From Lientehia sp934351765 (lineage in GTDB: Bacteria; Bacillota; Clostridia; Lachnospirales; Lachnospiraceae), in assembly GCF_052118925.1 (NCBI RefSeq), contig NZ_JBQKGG010000004.1, positions 1 through 64,000 on the forward strand: a stretch of 64,000 nt of DNA. The letters are read 5' to 3'. The notes under the pieces were generated by a model. That model saw only the letters and a list, made by a program, of their open reading frames with translations. It did not search any database and was not told the origin of the DNA. A program made the position numbers and the translations under genes. Below are positions 42,672-49,891 of this stretch, piece after piece (positions within the stretch are counted from its first letter, which is position 1; the number at the start of each line of letters is the position of its first letter).

Positions 42672-43529
42672 ATGAACTGGATAAGCAAGCTGGAACGGAA
42701 GTTCGGGAAGTATGCCATTCCCAATCTGATGTTTTATATCATGATCCTGTACGGGGTTGGATTTGTGATCATGAAGGTCAATCCCATGTATTATCAGTAT
42801 CTGTCTCTGGATGCCAGCCAGATTATGAGAGGACAGATCTGGAGGATCGTGACCTTTCTGATCTATCCGCCTGATACGGATATTCTCTATTTTATGATTG
42901 CCATGTGGCTTTATTATTCTCTTGGAACAACGCTGGAGCGCGTCTGGGGCGCATTCCGGTTTAACCTGTATTTCTTTATCGGCGTGCTGGGCCATGTGCT
43001 GGCGGCACTGATCATCTACTGGATTTCCGGCTACACGCTGATCATGGGAACCGCCTATCTGAACTGGTCGCTGTTCTTTGCCTTTGCGGCAACGTTCCCG
43101 GATATGCAGTTTTTACTGTTCTTCATTATTCCGGTAAAGGCCAAATGGCTGGGGATCCTGAATGGGATTTATTTCGTCTATGAGCTGATTGTCGGAAACT
43201 GGGCCACCAGAGTGGCAATCCTGTTATCCATTGCCAACTTCCTGCTCTTCTTCCTGGGAAGCCGTGATATGAAGCGGGTAAGCCCTAAAGAGGTGAAGCG
43301 GAAGGCAGTGTATCGTCAGCAGGTCAATCAGGCACGGGCCTCCGAAAAGCATCCCCGTCACCGCTGTGCCGTCTGTGGCCGGACGGAGTTTGACGATCCG
43401 AATCTGGAATTCCGGTTCTGCTCCAAGTGCGAGGGCAACTATGAATACTGCCAGGATCATCTCTATACCCATAAGCATGTGACCTCCAATAAGGACGGAA
43501 ACCAGTCCGGAACGATCCATCAGGCATAA
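42672..43529 (+). CDS. Rhomboid-like membrane protein with a C-terminal zinc ribbon-type tail
   Basis: 285 residues from ATG 42672 (GGAG upstream; MNWISKLERKFGKYAIPNLM). Six or so helices follow the rhomboid plan, including QIMRGQIWRIVTFLIYPPD and WGAFRFNLYFFIGVLGHV. The GxSG serine motif is not kept (YLNWSLFFAFAATFPD) and the helix-6 His is replaced by Asn (SIANFLLFFLG), so it is probably a non-proteolytic rhomboid relative. The cytoplasmic tail has CAVCGRTEF...FCSKCEGNYEYCQDH, a possible zinc site. Role unknown. Confidence 0.75.
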   Translation: MNWISKLERKFGKYAIPNLMFYIMILYGVGFVIMKVNPMYYQYLSLDASQIMRGQIWRIVTFLIYPPDTDILYFMIAMWLYYSLGTTLERVWGAFRFNLYFFIGVLGHVLAALIIYWISGYTLIMGTAYLNWSLFFAFAATFPDMQFLLFFIIPVKAKWLGILNGIYFVYELIVGNWATRVAILLSIANFLLFFLGSRDMKRVSPKEVKRKAVYRQQVNQARASEKHPRHRCAVCGRTEFDDPNLEFRFCSKCEGNYEYCQDHLYTHKHVTSNKDGNQSGTIHQA

Positions 43530-43552
43530 ATGTACAGACGAATGTAAATAAG

Positions 43553-43593
43553 CGCCGGCGCGCTGCGGGAAACCGCGGTGCGCCGGTTTTTAT
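43553..43593 (+). terminator. Terminator after the rhomboid-like gene
   Basis: CCGGCGCGCTGCGG-GAAA-CCGCGGTGCGCCGG followed by TTTTTAT; a very stable 14-bp stem with a GNRA tetraloop. Confidence 0.9.
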
Positions 43594-43644
43594 CTGCATA
43601 TCTGCGGATGGAATGTCCCGAACCCGGCATGGATTATGCTTTGG

Positions 43645-43726
43645 AATTTCGCGGATCCACTGCCCAGGCCAGACAGAGGCAGCTTATATATGTGCCGGTT
43701 GGCTGGCCTGGGTGGGACGCGAAATT
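43645..43726. repeat. Long interrupted inverted repeat upstream of padR
   Basis: AATTTCGCG...CCCAGGCCAG pairs with CTGGCCTGGG...CGCGAAATT, with about 35 bases between the arms. It ends 16 bp before the padR promoter. It may be a regulatory site, a small mobile repeat or part of an RNA from elsewhere. Confidence 0.6.
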
Positions 43727-43741
43727 CGATTCAAATACCTG

Positions 43742-43772
43742 TTGACAAACTATATTATACGACATATAATAT
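43742..43772 (+). promoter_or_regulatory. Promoter and likely PadR operator of the envelope operon
   Basis: TTGACA (43742-43747), 17-bp spacer, TATAAT (43765-43770): both perfect consensus. The dyad ATATTATA-CGACA-TATAATAT (43752-43772) covers the -10 box. The first gene encodes a PadR repressor, so self-repression through this dyad is likely. Confidence 0.75.
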
Positions 43773-43815
43773 AAAACAGCAAATAACAATACTTGTTTAC
43801 ACGGGAGCTGATGAC

Positions 43816-44130
43816 ATGGTATTCAACACAGGAGCGGCGCTTCTGGACGCGATCGTCTTGTCGGTGGTTTCCAGAGATGCCGAGGGAACCTACGGGTACA
43901 AGATCACCCAGGAGGTGCGGGAGGCCATTGAGATTTCGGAATCGACCCTCTACCCGGTTTTGCGGCGTCTCCAGAAAGACGATTGTCTGGAGGTTTATGA
44001 CCGGGAGTTCGGCGGCAGAAACCGGCGCTATTATAAGGTAACGCCCAAGGGCAGTGCCCAGCTTGCCCTTTACCGCGGCGAGTGGAAAAGCTATTCGGGA
44101 AAGATTTCCGCGATTCTTGAGGAGGATTAA
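43816..44130 (+). CDS. PadR family transcriptional regulator
   Basis: 104 residues from ATG 43816, downstream of the mapped promoter (GGGAG before it). The winged helix is clear: AIVLSVVSRDAEGTYGYKIT, ISESTLYPVLRRLQKDDCLE and NRRYYKVTPKGSAQL. PadR proteins of this short class repress operons with membrane/envelope genes and are released by envelope-active compounds. It is followed at once by DUF1700, DUF4097 and PspC genes, a frequent arrangement. Confidence 0.92.
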   Translation: MVFNTGAALLDAIVLSVVSRDAEGTYGYKITQEVREAIEISESTLYPVLRRLQKDDCLEVYDREFGGRNRRYYKVTPKGSAQLALYRGEWKSYSGKISAILEED

Positions 44131-44131
44131 G

Positions 44132-44971
44132 ATGGACAGGAAAACTTATATGAAAGAACTGGCATATCTTCTTCAGGATATGTCCGAGGAGGAGCGGGAG
44201 GAAGCGCTTCAGTATTATGAGGATTACTTCGAGGACGCCGGACCGGAAAAGGAAGCCGAGGTGATCGCGGAGCTGGGAAGCTTGGAGCGGCTGGCGGCCA
44301 TGATCCGGGCCGGAGTGAACGGCGGCTTTGAGGAGCAGGAAACCGAATACACCGAGCATGGCGTGGAGCATGACCGTTATAAAATGCCGGGCGGCGAGCT
44401 GGTCCCGCCGGAGATGGTGCAAAGAAAGCAGATCGGTACAGAGGGAAACGGCGGCCGGGAAAGCGGATTCGGAGAAACTCCGGAGCATGGCCGGAATGTT
44501 GAAACAGAGGAATATGCGGGAACCGGCGGTTCGGAGACATTCGGACAGGACAATACAGAAGCAGGACGGAAGAGGCGAAGGCATCGAAATCCGATCGTGG
44601 TATTTCTGATGCTCTGCGGCCTGATCATTGCTGTGCCTGTGGGCTTCGGCCTGTTCTGTCTGGCAGGAGGGATTTCCCTCGGGATCCTCTGCACGGCGGG
44701 AGGAATCCTGCTGGCGGTGATCATCAGCGCAGCGGCGTTTCTGTTCAGCGGAGTCGTATTGGTAGGCGTAGGGATCGGAAAGCTGTTTACCGTTCCGGCG
44801 GCCGGCATGATGATCGGCGGAGGCGGATTTGTACTTCTGGCGGTGGGCCTTCTGGCACTTCTTCTGTCGGTATGGTTCTGCGGAAAGGCCATTCCGGCGC
44901 TGATTCACATGATCGGAAATCTGTTTGGCTTTTTCGGAAGACGGCTCAGGAGAGGAGGGCAGGCGGCATGA
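44132..44971 (+). CDS. DUF1700 membrane protein
   Basis: 279 residues from ATG 44132, one base after the padR stop (TTGAGGAGGATTAAG is the binding site). The N-terminal cytoplasmic region MKELAYLLQDMSEEEREEAL...YYEDYFEDAG is the DUF1700/HAAS signature. A charged linker (about 75-150) precedes four hydrophobic segments. Its role is unknown; in related operons the HAAS domain pairs with PadR regulators. The end overlaps the next gene by 4 bp. Confidence 0.88.
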   Translation: MDRKTYMKELAYLLQDMSEEEREEALQYYEDYFEDAGPEKEAEVIAELGSLERLAAMIRAGVNGGFEEQETEYTEHGVEHDRYKMPGGELVPPEMVQRKQIGTEGNGGRESGFGETPEHGRNVETEEYAGTGGSETFGQDNTEAGRKRRRHRNPIVVFLMLCGLIIAVPVGFGLFCLAGGISLGILCTAGGILLAVIISAAAFLFSGVVLVGVGIGKLFTVPAAGMMIGGGGFVLLAVGLLALLLSVWFCGKAIPALIHMIGNLFGFFGRRLRRGGQAA

Positions 44972-45735
44972 AACGATTTGCAAAAGTCTGTCTGTGGACA
45001 TCTCTGGCCCTCGGCCTGCTGGGGCTGCTGCTCATGTCCGTAAGCTTTGCCATGGGATTTCGGATTCGGTTCTGGGAACCGAAGACAACACCGGAGCAGA
45101 TCGAAACGCGGAATGAGACGGTGCAGGGCGCGATCCGGAATCTTTCCTTTGAGGTGGAGGCCGGGAGCCTTTCGGTGGAGGAAGGAGATACGTTTTCTGT
45201 TGTGGGATACAGCAAAGGAAGCCGGATCGACAGCCATGTGGAGGACGGAACCTGGCATATTACCTCCGGACAGGAGGAAGAAAAGGGCGGCTCGCTGGTT
45301 GGCGGTTTTTATGTGGACGGACAGGGCATTTATTTAAAGAAGGCACTGGGTGAGGTCCATGTAACGATCCCACGGGATGCCGTTTTTGAACAGGTGGAGA
45401 TCCGGGTAAAAGCCGGAGCCTTTCAGAGCGGGACGCTGGCCTGTGACGAACTGGAGGCTGAGGTAGAAAGCGGAAGTGCGACTTTTGAGCTTCTGGATAT
45501 TGGAACGAAGGCGAAGATCCATGCGGCCACGGGAACCGTAGACGGAACGCTGGCCGGTTCGGAGGAAGACTATTCGGTGGAGATGGACTGCAGCCTGGGA
45601 AGTATTTCTGCCGGAAGCAGTGAGCTGGGAGGAATTGTCCTGGGCGAGGAACATTATGACATTGGAGAAAAGGATCTGGAGCTTTCCTGTGATCTTGGAG
45701 CAATTACCCTTTCCTTTGAAGAGGAAATGCGATAA
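44968..45735 (+). CDS. DUF4097 family beta-strand repeat protein
   Basis: 255 residues from ATG 44968. One membrane anchor (SLALGLLGLLLMSVSFAMG) then a right-handed beta-helix-like chain of short repeats (LSFEVEAGSLSVEEGD, IRVKAGAFQSGTL, AEVESGSATFELLDI), facing outward. Typical neighbour of DUF1700 and PadR genes. Probably an envelope stress sensor or scaffold; function not established. Confidence 0.88.
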   Translation: MKRFAKVCLWTSLALGLLGLLLMSVSFAMGFRIRFWEPKTTPEQIETRNETVQGAIRNLSFEVEAGSLSVEEGDTFSVVGYSKGSRIDSHVEDGTWHITSGQEEEKGGSLVGGFYVDGQGIYLKKALGEVHVTIPRDAVFEQVEIRVKAGAFQSGTLACDELEAEVESGSATFELLDIGTKAKIHAATGTVDGTLAGSEEDYSVEMDCSLGSISAGSSELGGIVLGEEHYDIGEKDLELSCDLGAITLSFEEEMR

Positions 45736-45762
45736 AATAGAAACATAAAGGAGACGAAAACT

Positions 45763-45951
45763 ATGGAACCGAAACGATTATACCGTTCAACAAGAGACAA
45801 ACTGTTTTTAGGTGTATGCGGAGGAATCGGCGAGTATTTTAATATCGATGCGACCATTATCCGTGTGATCTGGGCGATCTTCGGCTGCACCGGCGCCGGG
45901 ATCCTGGCCTACTTTATTGCGGCAGTGCTGATGCCGTCCGACCCGTCATAA
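45763..45951 (+). CDS. PspC domain-containing protein
   Basis: 62 residues: KRLYRSTRDKLFLGVCGGIGEYFNIDATIIRVIWAIF is the PspC signature, with one re-entrant hydrophobic half and one membrane helix. PspC-like proteins act in membrane stress. It starts 27 bp after the DUF4097 gene (AAAGGAGACGAAAAC as binding site) and closes the PadR operon. Confidence 0.92.
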   Translation: MEPKRLYRSTRDKLFLGVCGGIGEYFNIDATIIRVIWAIFGCTGAGILAYFIAAVLMPSDPS

Positions 45952-46092
45952 TACAGGTCTGACAGAACGCACCGCTGAAGCAAAGAAACGAATCAGGCGG
46001 AGGCGGAAAGCCTCCGGAACTGTGAATGGAATTTCAGAAACAGGCAATGCTCTTAGTAACCCGGAAAGGGAGAAAGGAGCATTGTCTGTTAT

Positions 46093-46287
46093 ATGGGAAA
46101 GAAAAAAGAGGGGCCGCTGGATCTTTCGGATTTAACACCGGAGGAGAAGCTGAAGCTGGAGATTGCCGCGGAGATCGGCGTTTATGACAAAGTGATAAGG
46201 GGCGGCTGGCGATGCCTTTCGGCAAAGGAATCAGGGCGGATCGGCGGCATGATGACGAAAAAGAAACGGGAACTGAAAAAATCTTAA
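46093..46287 (+). CDS. Small acid-soluble spore protein, alpha/beta type
   Basis: 64 residues. EKLKLEIAAEIGVYDKVIRG and LSAKESGRIGGMMTKKKREL match the two conserved blocks of DNA-binding alpha/beta SASPs, including the EIA germination protease site. Made in the forespore, they coat DNA and protect against UV and heat. GAAAGGAG lies 13 bp upstream of ATG 46093. Confidence 0.88.
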   Translation: MGKKKEGPLDLSDLTPEEKLKLEIAAEIGVYDKVIRGGWRCLSAKESGRIGGMMTKKKRELKKS

Positions 46288-46380
46288 GGCTTTCTAAAAT
46301 CTCCCGGATTTGCTGGAAAGACGGCGGGAAATATGATACCATGATAACGATAAAGCTGCCGGAGGCAGAAGGGAGATACT

Positions 46381-46797
46381 ATGAATATACTGTTTTTTTT
46401 AACGCCCAAAAGTGAAGTAGAATATGTGTTTGATGATTTTACCATCAGACAGACCATAGAGAAGATGGAATATCACCGGTTTTCTGAAGTTCCGGTCATT
46501 GACCGGGAGGGACATTATACGGGAACGATCACGGAAGGTGATCTTCTATGGTATGTGAAAGAACAATGGGATCTGAATATGAGTGAGGCGGAGAATGTGA
46601 GAATTTCCGGGATCGGCAGAAAGCGGAAGACGGCGGCAGTGTCTGCTGATGCGCGCATGGAAGATCTGATGGAAAAGGCTATGAATCAGAATTTTGTTCC
46701 TGTGGTGGACGATAAAAATATCTTTATCGGAATTGTGAAGCGCAAGGATATCATCGGCTATTTTTACAGACAGATGAGCGGAAAGCCGGAAGCGTAA
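46381..46797 (+). CDS. CBS domain pair protein
   Basis: 138 residues, two CBS motifs: residues 14-60 (DDFTIRQTIEKMEYHRFSEVPVIDREG, TGTITEGDLLWYV) and 80-130 (SADARMEDLMEKAMNQNFVPVVDD, FIGIVKRKDIIGYF). Stand-alone CBS pairs bind adenine nucleotides as energy sensors; the partner is unknown. AGAAGGGAGATACT precedes ATG 46381. Confidence 0.9.
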   Translation: MNILFFLTPKSEVEYVFDDFTIRQTIEKMEYHRFSEVPVIDREGHYTGTITEGDLLWYVKEQWDLNMSEAENVRISGIGRKRKTAAVSADARMEDLMEKAMNQNFVPVVDDKNIFIGIVKRKDIIGYFYRQMSGKPEA

Positions 46798-46801
46798 TCC
46801 A

Positions 46802-46866
46802 TTGACTTTTAGAGACGGAAATGATAAGATGTTACTGCGTCGGCATGTTACCGGCGCAGTAATTTT
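46802..46866 (+). promoter_or_regulatory. tRNA promoter overlapping a terminator-type hairpin
   Basis: TTGACT (46802-46807), 17 bp, TAAGAT (46825-46830). A hairpin TTACTGCG..CGG / CCGGCGCAGTAA with TTTTT follows at 46832-46866, ending 2 bp before the tRNA. It can terminate read-through from the CBS gene; transcripts started at the promoter would lack part of the left arm. Confidence 0.5.
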
Positions 46867-46868
46867 TC

Positions 46869-46949
46869 GCGGATATGGCGGAATTGGCAGACGCGCCAGA
46901 TTTAGGTTCTGGTGTCCATGACGTGCAGGTTCAAGTCCTGTTATCCGCA
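46869..46949 (+). tRNA. tRNA-Leu (anticodon UAG)
   Basis: Acceptor GCGGATA pairs with TATCCGC; discriminator A; CCA not encoded. The anticodon stem CCAGA/TCTGG holds loop TTTAGGT with anticodon TAG at 46903-46905. A long variable arm (class II) and GTTCAAGT T-loop fit tRNA-Leu. Length 81. Confidence 0.96.
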
Positions 46950-47107
46950 GGAACAGAGGCTCTGAGGAGAAACCCGGTGGGGAGAGATATCCTTGGGGCT
47001 TTTCTTTTTCATCATCAGGAGGGACAGAAACCGTGTGCCTGCTGCAGCAGTCTGTGTGGTTAAAGGAGTGCGCGGAAAACGACAGGAAACAGCCTGAAGG
47101 AGAGGCC

Positions 47108-48388
47108 ATGAAGGAAAAAGGAAGAGAGAACAGGGCAGAAGAAAAAACGAATGGAATCGCAGAGAAAGCGGGAATGCAGGAACAGATGCGACAGACGGGG
47201 AAAGAGCTTCTGCTGCTGCTTCGCTGTGCATTAAACGGAGAGGCTGCCGGGATTTCCTGGGACGGCGAGGAATGGAAACGGATCTGGCAGCTGGCAAAGC
47301 GGAGCAATGTGGAGGCAGCGCTCTGGCCGGCGGTGAAGCCCCATGAGGAAGCATTGCCGGAGACGCTTCGAGGTCTGTGGAAGCAGGCAGGAACCATGGG
47401 AATGTACCGGGAACTGCAGTTTGATGTGGAACGGGAGCAGATCCTGGAGGCACTGGAGGCCCATGGGATTTCCTATCTGCCGTTAAAAGGGATTCTGCTA
47501 AAGGATGATTACCCGAAACCGGGAATGCGCTACATGTGCAACAATGATATTCTGTATGGCTATGTGGAGCCGGATCCGGCGGGCGGTTACTGCCTCAGAG
47601 GAAAGACGGAAGCAGATAAGGAGCAGGGGCTTCTGGAAGCGCAGAAGATTCTCTGCACGATTATGAAGCAGCATGGTTACGAAGTGGAAGGTCTGACGGG
47701 AAATCATGATGCCTTTCAGAAACAGCCCATATTTAATTTTGAGATGCACCGTACGCTGTTTGACCGGACAAGTCCGTTTCTGTCTTATTATAAGAATCCC
47801 TGGAAGCGGGCAGTCAGAAGGGAAGAAAATCCTCATCGGTATGAGTATTCCGTGGAAGATCAGTATCTGTTTATAACCGCCCATGCCTGGAAGCATTATG
47901 ACGGAGGCGGATGCGGAATCCGGACACTGGCGGATGAAGCAGTGTATCTCCAGAGGCAGGGCGGTTTCATGGACTGGAATTATGTGGAAGCGGAGGCGGA
48001 AAAGCTGGGACTTGGCGAATTTGAAAAGGCGCTTCGGCGCTGCGCAAAGCATCTGCTTCTGGAGACGGGAGAAGCGGAGGCGGAGGACTGGGAGATGGCT
48101 TATTATATGCTGGGCTGCGGAACATACGGAACCATGGATAACCGGATCATGAGAACGATCAGCCGGCTGCAGATGGAAACCGGCGGAGATCAGAAGCAGG
48201 CGAAAAAGCGCTATGCCAGAAACCGGATCTTTCTTTCGGAGGAACAGTTACAGGAATATCATCCGTTTTTTTATCATCATAAATCGTTACGATGGATACT
48301 TCCCATTTACCGCACCGTGCGGGGTATGTTCCGCCATCCGGGACAGCTTCTGCGGGAATGGAGGATCTGGCGGCAGTATCGGGATTAA
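47108..48388 (+). CDS. Nucleotidyltransferase family protein (NTP_transf_5-like)
   Basis: 426 residues from ATG 47108 (AAGGAGAGGCC). The motif YLPLKGILLKDDYPKPGMRYMC-like region near 140-165 matches uncharacterised nucleotidyltransferases often tied to cell-surface polysaccharide or bacteriocin gene sets, although the expected acidic DxD pair reads NNDILY here. The rest is helical. Substrate unknown; no matching cluster is adjacent. The further upstream frame from 47033 lacks a binding site. Confidence 0.7.
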   Translation: MKEKGRENRAEEKTNGIAEKAGMQEQMRQTGKELLLLLRCALNGEAAGISWDGEEWKRIWQLAKRSNVEAALWPAVKPHEEALPETLRGLWKQAGTMGMYRELQFDVEREQILEALEAHGISYLPLKGILLKDDYPKPGMRYMCNNDILYGYVEPDPAGGYCLRGKTEADKEQGLLEAQKILCTIMKQHGYEVEGLTGNHDAFQKQPIFNFEMHRTLFDRTSPFLSYYKNPWKRAVRREENPHRYEYSVEDQYLFITAHAWKHYDGGGCGIRTLADEAVYLQRQGGFMDWNYVEAEAEKLGLGEFEKALRRCAKHLLLETGEAEAEDWEMAYYMLGCGTYGTMDNRIMRTISRLQMETGGDQKQAKKRYARNRIFLSEEQLQEYHPFFYHHKSLRWILPIYRTVRGMFRHPGQLLREWRIWRQYRD

Positions 48389-48451
48389 GAACCACGTGGA
48401 TTTATAAAACGATCCGGATGTTGAAAAATGAAGAAGAAAGGGTGTGGAACT

Positions 48452-49804
48452 ATGAAACGGACTCTGAACCGCAAAGAGCTCCTTCTGGTGGCCAGTATGC
48501 TGTTCGGCCTGTTTTTCGGTGCCGGAAATCTGATCTTTCCGGTTTATATGGGGCAGCAGGCGGGAAGAAACCTGCTCCCGGCGACACTGGGATTTCTGGT
48601 GACCGGAGTGGGGCTTCCGCTTCTTGGTGTGGCGGCACTGGGGATCAGCCGGAAGGACGGCGTACTGGAAATGAGCAGCCAGGTGGGAAAGGGCTGGGGG
48701 ATCGTATTTACCGGCCTGCTGTATATGACGATCGGGCCGTTTTTTGCCATTCCCAGGTGTGCGACGGTCTCCTTTACGGTGGGACTGGAATCGCTTCTGC
48801 CGGAGGGCAGCCACGGGATCTGGCTGGCGGTGTTTTCCCTTCTGTTTTTCCTGGCGGTACTGTTCTTTTCCCTGCGGCCGGGAAAGATCCTGACCTGGGT
48901 GGGAAAAATTTTAAATCCGCTGTTTCTGGGCTTTCTGGGGATTTTAATGCTTCGGGCGGTCATAAGTCCCATGGGAGCCATTGGAGAGGCAGTGCCGCTC
49001 GGCAATTATCAGAACGCTGTATTTTTTCAGGGATTTTTAGAGGGATATAATACCATGGATGCGCTGGCCGGTCTGGCGTTCGGGATCATTGTGGTAAATG
49101 CGATCCGCGGCCTCGGTGTGGAGGATGCAGACGCAGTAGCAAAGAATACGGTGAAGGCAGGTGTATTCAGCTCGCTGCTCATGGCGGGAATCTATGTGCT
49201 GGTGGCCGTGGCAGGGGCCCAGAGCCGCGGAAGCCTGCCGGGCTGCGGAAACGGCGGCGAAGCCCTGCTTGGGATCGCCAGTCGGTATTTCGGTAAGGCA
49301 GGGGGGCTGATCCTGGTGGCAACGGTTGCGCTGGCCTGCTTAAAAACAGCAGTCGGTCTTCTCACAAGCTGCGGGGAGACCTTTCAGAAAATGTTTCCCG
49401 GCGGTCCGTCCTATCGGGCCTGGGTGGTGTCGTTCGGGATACTTTCGTTCCTGATTGCAAACCTGGGACTGGAAAAGATCATTTCCTTTTCGCTTCCGGT
49501 CCTTATGTTCTTATATCCGCTGGCGGTGACGCTGATCCTGCTGACCTTGTTCGGAAGAGCATTCAAAAACGATCGCAGGGTTTATCAGGCCGTGACTGTC
49601 TGTACCGGGCTTGCGGCGGCTTTTGATTTTATCCGGACACTGCCGGGAGCGGCAGTCTCCGTCCTCCATGCAGAGGGACTGATCGCATTCGGAGAACGGT
49701 TCCTGCCGTTTTCGTCCATCGGTTTTGGCTGGCTTTTACCGGCAGCAGTGGGACTGGGTATCGGGCTGGCAGTTCGAAGGATTACAAAGCAGGCAGAAGG
49801 ATAG
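48452..49804 (+). CDS. brnQ: Branched-chain amino acid transporter, LIVCS family (BrnQ)
   Basis: 450 residues from ATG 48452 (GAAAGGGTGTGG upstream; ATG 48428 has none). Twelve or so helices with family motifs FGLFFGAGNLIFPVYMGQQ and AIPRCATVSFTVGLE-like segment (FFAIPRCATVSF). It imports Leu/Ile/Val with Na+ or H+. Single gene; the short 5' region has no T-box. Confidence 0.93.
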   Translation: MKRTLNRKELLLVASMLFGLFFGAGNLIFPVYMGQQAGRNLLPATLGFLVTGVGLPLLGVAALGISRKDGVLEMSSQVGKGWGIVFTGLLYMTIGPFFAIPRCATVSFTVGLESLLPEGSHGIWLAVFSLLFFLAVLFFSLRPGKILTWVGKILNPLFLGFLGILMLRAVISPMGAIGEAVPLGNYQNAVFFQGFLEGYNTMDALAGLAFGIIVVNAIRGLGVEDADAVAKNTVKAGVFSSLLMAGIYVLVAVAGAQSRGSLPGCGNGGEALLGIASRYFGKAGGLILVATVALACLKTAVGLLTSCGETFQKMFPGGPSYRAWVVSFGILSFLIANLGLEKIISFSLPVLMFLYPLAVTLILLTLFGRAFKNDRRVYQAVTVCTGLAAAFDFIRTLPGAAVSVLHAEGLIAFGERFLPFSSIGFGWLLPAAVGLGIGLAVRRITKQAEG

Positions 49805-49825
49805 GATACTCCACAGGGAAAACGC

Positions 49826-49854
49826 TTGCAGGAAACGGCGTTCCGTTGTAAAAT
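49826..49854 (+). promoter_or_regulatory. Promoter of lepA-hemW
   Basis: TTGCAG (49826-49831), 17-bp spacer, TAAAAT (49849-49854), about 38 bp before the lepA start. Confidence 0.6.
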
Positions 49855-49891
49855 TACCGGAGACAGGTGAAAGAGAATCAGGAGGAACAGC

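Noticed and set aside
48389..48451. T-box leader for the BrnQ gene
   Set aside because: Only about 60 bp are available and no specifier stem or T-box sequence is visible.
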